DNA of 11,488 bases from an uncultured Alphaproteobacteria bacterium (lineage in GTDB: Bacteria > Pseudomonadota > Alphaproteobacteria > Rhizobiales > Ancalomicrobiaceae), in assembly GCA_937892955.1 (NCBI GenBank), contig CALBKH010000111.1:1-11488 (forward strand), written 5' to 3'. Positions 7,101 through 11,488 of the stretch are shown in pieces (position 1 is the stretch's first letter; the number at the start of each line of letters is the position of its first letter). The position numbers and the translations under genes were made by a program. The notes under the pieces are model-generated. The model did no database searches and had not been told where the DNA came from. It saw only the letters and a program-made list of their open reading frames with translations.

Positions 7101-9404
7101 GGCGGTGAGGGAGGACGGGTCGAAGAGCTTCTTGGCGCCGATGACCGGCCCGGCCGGCAGGATCGGCACGGTGACGACGCGCTCGACGGCGCGGCCGCCG
7201 GCCTCGGCGACGGCGACGTCGATCTTGGCCTGGAGCGGCCGGGAGACGGTCGCCTCGGGTATCGCCACGGTGAGGCGGGCGCGGCCGTTCTCGTCGGTCG
7301 AGCCGAGTTCGTCGAGTTCCTTGGTGACGCTCTCGAACTTCTCGTCGTCGAGGCCGACGGTGTAGCCGGCGAGGCCGGGGACGGTGGCGTCGTCGGCGAG
7401 TTCGACGGTGACGTCGCCGCGCAGTTCGAGGTCGACACCGGGGGCGCCATAGAGATGCAGGGCTTCGACGTCGACCACCGCCGGCTCACCGGCGCGCAGG
7501 CGTTCGCCGACCGGCTTCAGCGTCACGTCGATGCGCTCCGGCACGTAGTCGGCGACGAGGAAGGTGGTCTCGCCGATCGGTGGGCGCTTGGGATCGGCGA
7601 AGGCCTTGACGCGCCAGGTGCCGGACTGGACGCCGGAGATCAGCGCCAGCGACCAGGCGCGACCGCCGTCGCCCTGATCGGCGACCGCCTGACGGCGATA
7701 TTCGACGCCGTCGGGACGCTGCATCACCAGGGTCAGCGGCATCTCCGGGACGGCCCGGCCCTTGGCGTCGCGCAGCAGCGTGGTGACGTTCACCGTCTCG
7801 CCGGTGCGGTAGACGCCGCGCTCGGTAACGACGAAGGCATCGAGGCCCTTGGGCGCGATCCGCCCCTCGACGCCGCGATCGGTCAGATCGAAGGCAGCCT
7901 GGACGAGATCGAGGAAACCGTAGTCGCCCTTGCCGTCGGCAGCGGCCACGACGCCGGGCGCCATGCCGCCGGAGCCGCGGGTCAACCCGCCGGCGAAGGA
8001 GACGCGGCCGATGTCGTCCGACGTGGCGGTGGCGAGCACCTCGTTGTTCTTGGCGACGAGGCGCAGTTCGACGCCCTTCATCGGCTTGGCGTCGGTGAGT
8101 GAGCGGACGATCACGTCGACGCCGTCGTCGCCGGAGAAGGCGGTGAGGCCGATGTCGGAGACGACGAACCACTGGGTGGCGAGGTTCTCCCAGCCGTCGA
8201 ATTCGACACCCTCGTCGTCGCGTTCGGTCTTGCCCGGCAGTTTCGCCGTCATGACATAGATGCCGGGCTCCAGCCGGCCGACCGCTTCGAGGACGGGGAA
8301 GGCGGTGACGGTGTCCTTGTTGAGCTCGGACTTCGTCGTCATCGAGCCCTTCCACACCTGCGTGCCGGTCTCCTCGGCGAGCTTGCGGGTGCGCGATCCG
8401 TCGAGGCTCTGCAGGAAGAGGTCGCCGCGCAGCGTCGGGCCGAGCGAACGGTCGGAGATGCGGAAGACCTTGAGGTCGATCGACGGCGTGTTGACGGTGA
8501 CGACCGGCAGGCCCTCCTGGCCGTTGCGCGGCAGGACGTAGTTGCGGCCGGTGAAGCGGACGTCGGGCGACCGATCGCGGACGTAGATGTCGTAGTCGGC
8601 GGCCTTCATGAGGTCCTCGCCGACGGTCGAGGGCAGGCCCTGGCGCAGCACCACGCCGTAGCGCTTGCCGTGCTCGAGGCCGTCGACGCAGATCTGCCGC
8701 GCCTCCACCGAGATCGCCGGGTTGCCGACGCCGGAGACGGCGACATAGGGGGCGTAGTCGACCTTGCCGGAGGTGACGAGGTCCTCCGAGAAGGTGAAGC
8801 AGGCGCGCGGGGAGGCGGCGTCGGAATCGATCTTGTTCTCGAGCACGCGGAAGCCGTAGGTCGGGCGCAGCTTGTCGTACTGGAGGCGGGCGTCGGGGTT
8901 CTCGACGGTCTTCAACGAGGCGCGCAGTGCCGAAAGAGCGACGCGGAAGTCCTCGGTGCGGACCCAGGTCAGGGCGAGGATGTTGAGCGCGTCGGCCTCG
9001 GCCTTCGGCCCCTTGGCGAGGAGGTAGCCGCGATAGGCGGCGGCGTGGGAGTCGTTGCGCAGCTGCCAGCGGACCGAATAGTCGGCGACGTCCTGCATCG
9101 CGGCGCCGACGGCGAAGCGACTCCAGACCTGCGGGTCCTTGGGCTGAAGCGCGGCGAGGCGACCGTAGAGCGCCTGCACCGTCGCCCATTCCGCCTTGCG
9201 GAACGCGTCCTCGGCCGACTTCCTCAGCCCGGCGACGTCGCCGGGCGCTTCCGCCTTCGGCTTCAGCTTGGTCTCGAGGCGGGCGGCATCGCTCGCCAGA
9301 TCGTCGCGGACGAAGAGCTTGTCCGCCGCCGCCGCCGGGTCGCCGACGAAGGCCATGGCGAGGAGTACGAGACCCGGGAGCAGTTTGCGTGCGATGGCGA
9401 TCAT
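4134..9404 (-). CDS. Periplasmic alpha-2-macroglobulin family protein (thioester protease trap, YfhM-like)
   Basis: This large bacterial alpha-2-macroglobulin has 1756 residues. Family members are thought to be cleaved by an incoming protease in a bait segment, then to trap it through a reactive Cys-Gln thioester. Residues 1-27 form a Sec signal peptide with an AAA cleavage site and no lipobox cysteine. A helical, TPR-like region spans about 55-190, followed by a domain with Cys202 and Cys239 (likely a disulfide). A chain of beta-sandwich domains includes RGVYRTGETVNV at about 529-540. A conserved GSRGAIATGGDGG block sits at 1059-1071 next to a probable bait stretch. The thioester motif GCTEQ has Cys1297 and Gln1300. 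A helical thioester domain and a C-terminal beta domain close the protein. ATG at 9404 is chosen over an upstream ATG at 9536 because of its ribosome-binding site and signal peptide. It is followed by pbpC, its usual partner. The frame is uninterrupted. Confidence 0.94.
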   Translation of the reverse strand: MIAIARKLLPGLVLLAMAFVGDPAAAADKLFVRDDLASDAARLETKLKPKAEAPGDVAGLRKSAEDAFRKAEWATVQALYGRLAALQPKDPQVWSRFAVGAAMQDVADYSVRWQLRNDSHAAAYRGYLLAKGPKAEADALNILALTWVRTEDFRVALSALRASLKTVENPDARLQYDKLRPTYGFRVLENKIDSDAASPRACFTFSEDLVTSGKVDYAPYVAVSGVGNPAISVEARQICVDGLEHGKRYGVVLRQGLPSTVGEDLMKAADYDIYVRDRSPDVRFTGRNYVLPRNGQEGLPVVTVNTPSIDLKVFRISDRSLGPTLRGDLFLQSLDGSRTRKLAEETGTQVWKGSMTTKSELNKDTVTAFPVLEAVGRLEPGIYVMTAKLPGKTERDDEGVEFDGWENLATQWFVVSDIGLTAFSGDDGVDVIVRSLTDAKPMKGVELRLVAKNNEVLATATSDDIGRVSFAGGLTRGSGGMAPGVVAAADGKGDYGFLDLVQAAFDLTDRGVEGRIAPKGLDAFVVTERGVYRTGETVNVTTLLRDAKGRAVPEMPLTLVMQRPDGVEYRRQAVADQGDGGRAWSLALISGVQSGTWRVKAFADPKRPPIGETTFLVADYVPERIDVTLKPVGERLRAGEPAVVDVEALHLYGAPGVDLELRGDVTVELADDATVPGLAGYTVGLDDEKFESVTKELDELGSTDENGRARLTVAIPEATVSRPLQAKIDVAVAEAGGRAVERVVTVPILPAGPVIGAKKLFDPSSLTAGGKADFALLSALPDGTRREVKDVRWELYSVSKRWQWFNTEGKWDYEVIRTSRKVADGGLDLGTADPARLSVPVDWGHYRLELKIGDDRRPVTTVNFSVGWAGSEKADAPDVLDVSLDKRDYAAGEPVQVRLKPRFAGTATVAVVSDRVEAMRVVDLDTAGTTVSFPADPAWGTGVHVVAIAHRPLDTKAHRQPGRAVGVGWFAVDPAARRVDVALDTPEMIRPRGHLKIPLKLAGLAGGEKAHVVVAAVDVGILNLTRYETPNPDKWFFGQKQLSTEVRDLYGFLIDGMQGSRGAIATGGDGGADMSAAPPREAPFARYSGVVEVGPDGTAEVIFDVPAFNGAVRVMTVAWTKDKVGHAAKDVIVRDAVVVQATVPRFLAVGDRSRLHFALDNVEAPAGDYTVDLDIRGPIVVAAETLFAKIPLKAKGRGEFTVPVTAAGIGRASIAVRLTGQGIDATQNLLLDVQPPTTEVYRRSVKTLDPGGSMTVSADLLADYLPGTGSASLSVAPWSALDVPALLRALDRYPHGCTEQVVSRAMPLLYVNKLAAEERLELDAGIDERLRAAVDRVLTRQDSNGSFGLWSSSGGDHLWLDAYVSDFLTRARERGFAVPQKAFDLALDRLRNQVANASDPTPKDAADLAYAIYVLARNGRPVMGDLRYLADRKLDVFSSPLARAQLGAGLALLGDRGRAAPVFDAALTRLDAIRSERTWREDYGSPLRDAAGAMALMAESGRPLAEIMKAGHVVEAARDARPYTSTQEQAWMVMAAASLAKETERLKTIVTHGSSVEEKTGAYYRTFRADELADRPVTVKIDPTADAKLAATAVVTTSGHPIAQEPAASNGYTVERAYYKPDGSKADMTSLRQTDRLVVVLRVTEPKAESARIVLVDRLPAGFEIADPKLLAGKDVPAFEWLKDTVEPASTEYRDDRFVAAFDRSPSQDAMFEIAYGVRVVTPGRYVHPPAVVEDMYRPERYGRTAFGTIDIAPAK

Positions 9405-9408
9405 GGCG

Positions 9409-9415
9409 TCCTCTT
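9409..9415 (-). promoter_or_regulatory. Ribosome-binding site that fixes the A2M start
   Basis: AAGAGGA on the minus strand ends four bases before the ATG at 9404. It decides the start: the open frame extends to an ATG at 9536, but those 44 extra residues are Arg/Gly/Pro-rich and would hide the signal peptide. Confidence 0.7.
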
Positions 9416-9512
9416 CCGCAGGAGAACGGGCCGGAGGGCCGCGCCCTCCACCGGACCGGTCGAGCCGGCGGGGCGAAATGGCCGAACCGTCCGAGACCTG
9501 TCGTCGACGCGG

Positions 9513-9542
9513 ATGATAACCACAACACCGGGACACTGTCGC
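9513..9542 (-). promoter_or_regulatory. Weak sigma-70-like promoter candidate for the A2M-pbpC unit
   Basis: In the 262-bp divergent gap (9405-9666), the minus strand reads GCGACA (9542-9537) and TATCAT (9518-9513) with an 18-bp spacer. This would give a leader of about 100 nt before the A2M start. Each box is only a partial match to the consensus. No comparable plus-strand promoter was recognised for the divergent gene. Apart from the heptamer GTTCGGA/T repeated near 9555, the gap shows nothing else I can support. Confidence 0.25.
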
Positions 9543-9652
9543 GTGGCGTGTGGGGTTCGGAGTTCGGTGGTCCGCCGCCTCTCGACGACCGAGCCCGCCT
9601 CTGCGAAGCTTCCACCTCCGGCGCCGCAGGTGGCCGCCCGAGACCCGACCGA

Positions 9653-9658
9653 AGGAGG
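9653..9658 (+). promoter_or_regulatory. Ribosome-binding site that fixes the start at 9667
   Basis: AGGAGG lies eight bases before the ATG at 9667. The frame is open upstream to an ATG at 9550, but only the 9667 start has this strong site and places a signal peptide at the N-terminus. Confidence 0.8.
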
Positions 9659-9666
9659 GTTCCGCG

Positions 9667-11079
9667 ATGACGAGGCAGGATCGACACGGCGATCATCGGT
9701 GGCCGATCGCGGCGGCGGCGCTCGCCGCGGCGTTGATCGGAAGCCCGACTTCGGCGACCGCCCAGTTGCCCTCGGCCCGCCCGACCGGCGACCCGGCGCG
9801 GACGATGGAGGCCGCGCGCCTCGCCTACGAAGCGCTGCCGCTCGCCGATCGCATCGACATCCAGGACGGCCTGGTGTGGACCGGGGACTATTCCGGCGCG
9901 CTCGACGGCACCTTCGGGCGGATGACCTTCGAGGCGATCACCGCCTATCAGACGCGCCATCGTTTCGCCCCCGACGGCATCCTGACGGCGCCGGCACGCA
10001 AGGGCCTCGCCGAGACGGCGCTCGCCAAGAAGACCGCCGTCGGCTTCCGGCCGTTCGACGACAAGGCGACCGGCATCCGCATCCACCTGCCGGCGAAACT
10101 CGTCGGCGCGCCGACGAAACGGCCGGCGGGCAGCCGCTACGAAGGCCGTGGCGGTCAGGTTCGGATCGACACCTTCGCCTTCCCCGACGGCGATCTCGCG
10201 GGCCTCTTCGAGCGGATGAAGGCGGAGACGCCGGGGCGCAAGGTGACCTATGCGGTGCTGCGGCCCGACTGGTTCGTGATCTCCGACGAGAGCGGCGGGC
10301 AACACGGCTATGCCCGCTTCGCTCGCTCCGACAAGGGGATCCGCGGCTTCGTCTTCACCGTCGACGCCAAGCTGGCGGTCGAACTCGACCGGGTGGTGAT
10401 CGCCACCGCCGGACGCTTCGAACCCTTCCCCGGTGCGGCCGCGCCGACGACGACCACTCCGGCGACGCCCACTCCGGCGACACCGACGCCCGAGGCGGCG
10501 AAACCGGCGGCACCGCCGAGTGTGGCGGCGACCGCGAGCGGGCTGGTGGTGGCGCCGGGCAAGGTGCTGACCGCGGCGGCGGCGGTCGGCGGCTGTCGCA
10601 GCCTCACGGTCGCCGGGAAGTCGGCCACCGTGGCGACGACGGATGCCGGCGGCGTCGCGACGCTGTCGGTTACCGGCGGTACGGCCGGATCGATCCGGCT
10701 GTCGACGGCGACGAAGGGGGACGCCACGACGGTGGCGAGCGGCGAGAGCGGGGGAGCGGCGGCGGTCGTCGCGGTCCCCGGCGAAGTGAAGGGAGGGCGT
10801 CTCGTGGCGGCGCTGCAGCGCGGGAGCCAAGGGGCGCCGGTGCTCGACGCCACGGGCGCACTCGTCGGGTTGGTCATGGGGCGTCCGGACGAGGCGCGCG
10901 CCGTCGCCGGCCTGATCCCACCCGCCGGCTACGATCTGACCACATCGGCGGCGTTGTCGGCCGCGGTGACGGCCGCCGGTGCGACGATCGACCCGGCCAC
11001 GAGCGGCGAGCCGACGACCACCGGACGCCTGGTCGCCGGTTGGGCAGGGCGGATCGTGGCGGTCGAGTGCCGGCGCTGA
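9667..11079 (+). CDS. Exported peptidoglycan-binding protein with an apparently inactive trypsin-like domain
   Basis: This protein has 470 residues. The signal peptide runs to about residue 32 (SATA before Gln33). A PG_binding_1-like domain occupies about 60-115, with the usual DGTFGRMTFEAITAYQ pattern (80-95). An unrecognised alpha/beta domain follows at about 120-255. A Thr/Pro-rich linker (261-284) contains a repeated PATPT unit. The C-terminal domain (about 286-470) resembles trypsin-like peptidases. VLTAAAAV at 300-307 aligns with the VLTAAHxV motif, putting Ala305 at the His position. GVATLSV at 329-335 aligns with DLALLxV, putting Gly329 at the Asp position. GSQGAP at 386-391 aligns with GxSGxP, putting Gln388 at the Ser position. 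A protease function is therefore unlikely. Cys310 and Cys468 may form a disulfide. The gene is transcribed divergently from the A2M gene across 262 bp, suggesting shared control. The protease fold is recognised from motif spacing only. Confidence 0.8.
   Translation: MTRQDRHGDHRWPIAAAALAAALIGSPTSATAQLPSARPTGDPARTMEAARLAYEALPLADRIDIQDGLVWTGDYSGALDGTFGRMTFEAITAYQTRHRFAPDGILTAPARKGLAETALAKKTAVGFRPFDDKATGIRIHLPAKLVGAPTKRPAGSRYEGRGGQVRIDTFAFPDGDLAGLFERMKAETPGRKVTYAVLRPDWFVISDESGGQHGYARFARSDKGIRGFVFTVDAKLAVELDRVVIATAGRFEPFPGAAAPTTTTPATPTPATPTPEAAKPAAPPSVAATASGLVVAPGKVLTAAAAVGGCRSLTVAGKSATVATTDAGGVATLSVTGGTAGSIRLSTATKGDATTVASGESGGAAAVVAVPGEVKGGRLVAALQRGSQGAPVLDATGALVGLVMGRPDEARAVAGLIPPAGYDLTTSAALSAAVTAAGATIDPATSGEPTTTGRLVAGWAGRIVAVECRR
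10456..10485 (+). repeat. 15-bp tandem repeat in the Thr/Pro linker
   Basis: Two adjacent 15-bp units starting ACTCCGGCGAC encode the TPATP repeats of the linker (about residues 264-273). They differ at two positions. Linkers of this kind vary in copy number between relatives; here only two copies are present. Confidence 0.6.
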
Positions 11080-11111
11080 CCGTGCCGGCGCGGCCCGGGC
11101 GCTTTGGGCGA

Positions 11112-11133
11112 GGGATTCGCGATCCCGAATCCC
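11112..11133. other. 8-bp perfect stem-loop downstream of the peptidoglycan-binding gene
   Basis: GGGATTCG at 11112-11119 pairs with CGAATCCC at 11126-11133 across a 6-nt loop, 32 bases past the stop codon. No T tract follows, so it may be a 3' stabilising hairpin rather than a terminator. Confidence 0.45.
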
Positions 11134-11141
11134 GAGGTTCA

Positions 11142-11177
11142 TCTCGTATTCAGGTGACGAGAGGTAATTTTTGTTTC
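11142..11177 (+). terminator. Weak intrinsic terminator candidate for the peptidoglycan-binding gene
   Basis: TCTCGT (11142-11147) pairs with ACGAGA (11157-11162) across 9 nt, and is followed within a few bases by a T-rich run (AATTTTTGTTTC). The stem is short and not GC-rich, so this is only a candidate for ending the transcript from 9667-11079. Confidence 0.3.
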
Positions 11178-11261
11178 GTTGCGAGGGAGAGGCGTCGTTC
11201 GGCGAGAATGACGCGCGACTTTTTTTCAGTATTCGTCGACACGCCGATACATGAAACGAGG

Positions 11262-11276
11262 CGATATCCCATATCG
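11262..11276. promoter_or_regulatory. Perfect 15-bp dyad in the AT-rich region
   Basis: CGATAT-CCC-ATATCG is a perfect 6-bp inverted repeat with a 3-bp centre. Size and symmetry fit a binding site for a dimeric regulator. No matching regulator gene is in the window, so the factor is unknown. Confidence 0.4.
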
Positions 11277-11288
11277 TAATCAATGATT

Positions 11289-11306
11289 TTACGTATATCT
11301 ATGTAA
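11289..11306. promoter_or_regulatory. 18-bp near-perfect dyad in the AT-rich region
   Basis: TTACGTA-TATC-TATGTAA has 7-bp arms with one mismatch and a 4-bp centre. It lies 12 bp after the preceding dyad. The geometry fits a helix-turn-helix operator. It is upstream of the gene starting at 11460 and downstream of the peptidoglycan-binding gene. Confidence 0.4.
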
Positions 11307-11362
11307 TTCTACCGAGTTTTTCAGGATCGACGTTAAGAATTTTTCCAACGTGTTTCATTTTC

Positions 11363-11392
11363 TTACTGTCATCACCGAAAATCAGGTATATT
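11363..11392 (+). promoter_or_regulatory. Low-confidence promoter for the gene at 11460
   Basis: TATATT at 11387-11392 matches a -10 box well, but the only -35 candidate at a suitable distance (TTACTG, 11363-11368, 18-bp spacer) is poor. If used, transcription would begin near 11399, so the RNA would start with the hairpin at 11399-11412. Confidence 0.25.
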
Positions 11393-11398
11393 CTGCGG

Positions 11399-11424
11399 CG
11401 GCCGGACGGCCGTCTTTCTTTTTT
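11399..11424 (+). terminator. Terminator-like GC hairpin with T tract just before the last gene
   Basis: CGGCC (11399-11403) pairs with GGCCG (11408-11412) around a GGAC tetraloop, followed directly by TCTTTCTTTTTT (11413-11424). This is a textbook intrinsic-terminator layout on the plus strand, although the stem is short. It sits only 35 bases before the ATG at 11460. It could end transcription arriving from 9667-11079, or act as a leader attenuator if the promoter lies upstream in the AT-rich block. Confidence 0.55.
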
Positions 11425-11448
11425 CCGTGTAGCCGACCGTCCAACCGC

Positions 11449-11454
11449 GGAGAG
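11449..11454 (+). promoter_or_regulatory. Ribosome-binding site for the partial gene at 11460
   Basis: GGAGAG lies five bases before the ATG at 11460, which is the main evidence that the truncated frame at the window edge is a real gene start. Confidence 0.6.
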
Positions 11455-11459
11455 ACGAA

Positions 11460-11488
11460 ATGCCCCGTGTGTTCCTCAACCGTCTGAT
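11460..11488 (+). CDS. Start of an unidentified gene, cut by the window edge
   Basis: Only nine full codons are visible, reading MPRVFLNRL, preceded by a good ribosome-binding site and a long AT-rich region with regulatory-looking dyads. The residues shown do not look like a signal peptide and are too few to assign a family. Its upstream region is the most regulated-looking stretch in the window, so the gene may be conditionally expressed. Confidence 0.5.

Larger units (their letters stand above)
11080..11459. other. 380-bp intergenic region, AT-rich in its right part
   Basis: No convincing gene lies between the stop at 11079 and the ATG at 11460. The left part (to about 11160) keeps the local GC-rich composition and holds two hairpins. 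The right part shifts sharply: 11281-11400 contains 43 G/C in 120 bases (36%). It holds two dyads, a TATATT box and a terminator-like hairpin, listed separately. The AT-rich block most likely carries the control region of the gene starting at 11460. Recently acquired DNA is another possible reading. Confidence 0.6.

Noticed and set aside
3864..8102. Plus-strand open frame of 1412 codons opposite pbpC and A2M
   Set aside because: It runs antisense to two well-supported genes. Its translation is rich in Gly, Arg, Ala, Asp and His with no domain, signal or ribosome-binding site. Long antisense frames are expected in very high-GC coding DNA.
9555..9568. Tandem heptamer GTTCGG(A/T) in the divergent control region
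   Set aside because: Two copies of a short GC-rich word are not enough to call an operator. CGGAGTTCGG also occurs at 144-153 inside an unrelated hairpin.
11208..11279. 23-codon open frame in the AT-rich region, possible leader peptide
   Set aside because: It lacks a clear ribosome-binding site, has no run of regulatory codons and lies about 180 bases before the next gene. Frames this short are expected by chance in AT-rich DNA.
7486..11283. Minus-strand open frame of 1265 codons spanning the divergent intergenic region
   Set aside because: It overlaps the A2M frame, the control region and the plus-strand gene, and reads as Arg-rich low-complexity sequence, which marks it as a shadow frame.
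1..11488. CRISPR arrays, tRNA or rRNA genes, insertion sequences, toxin-antitoxin pairs
   Set aside because: No regularly spaced direct repeats, cloverleaf or rRNA-like segments, transposase motifs or paired small genes were recognised on either strand.

Overview
The window is high-GC bacterial chromosome (roughly 70% G+C by eye). It has Gram-negative envelope genes, Shine-Dalgarno sites ahead of most starts, and protein features that fit an alphaproteobacterium, probably Hyphomicrobiales. The taxonomic call is inference from composition and gene content; no rRNA or tRNA gene is present to settle it.

Layout. Positions 1-180 are non-coding and packed with inverted repeats that end exactly at the stop of the first gene. 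Three genes then lie on the minus strand and are transcribed from right to left: a giant periplasmic alpha-2-macroglobulin with an intact thioester motif (9404 to 4134), penicillin-binding protein 1C (pbpC, 3886 to 1754), and an MdtD-like 14-helix MFS efflux transporter (1587 to 181). The gaps between them hold a pair of inverted CTCGAG-centred repeats (3940-4097) and a 12-bp perfect stem (1694-1748). A divergent intergenic region (9405-9666) separates the macroglobulin from a plus-strand gene (9667-11079). That gene encodes an exported protein with a peptidoglycan-binding domain, a Thr/Pro linker and a trypsin-like domain in which all three catalytic positions appear to be replaced. From about 11160 the DNA becomes strikingly AT-rich (36% G+C over 11281-11400) and holds two dyads, a terminator-like hairpin and the first nine codons of a further plus-strand gene cut by the window edge.

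How the genes may work together. The macroglobulin/PBP1C pair is a known bacterial partnership, proposed to trap foreign proteases that reach the periplasm and to repair damaged murein. The unusual part is the divergent neighbour, a wall-binding protein carrying what looks like a dead protease fold, next to a protease trap. A wall-anchored decoy, sensor or partner for the macroglobulin is a testable hypothesis and nothing more. The MFS gene may simply be a downstream passenger, because it is separated by 166 bp and a stable hairpin.
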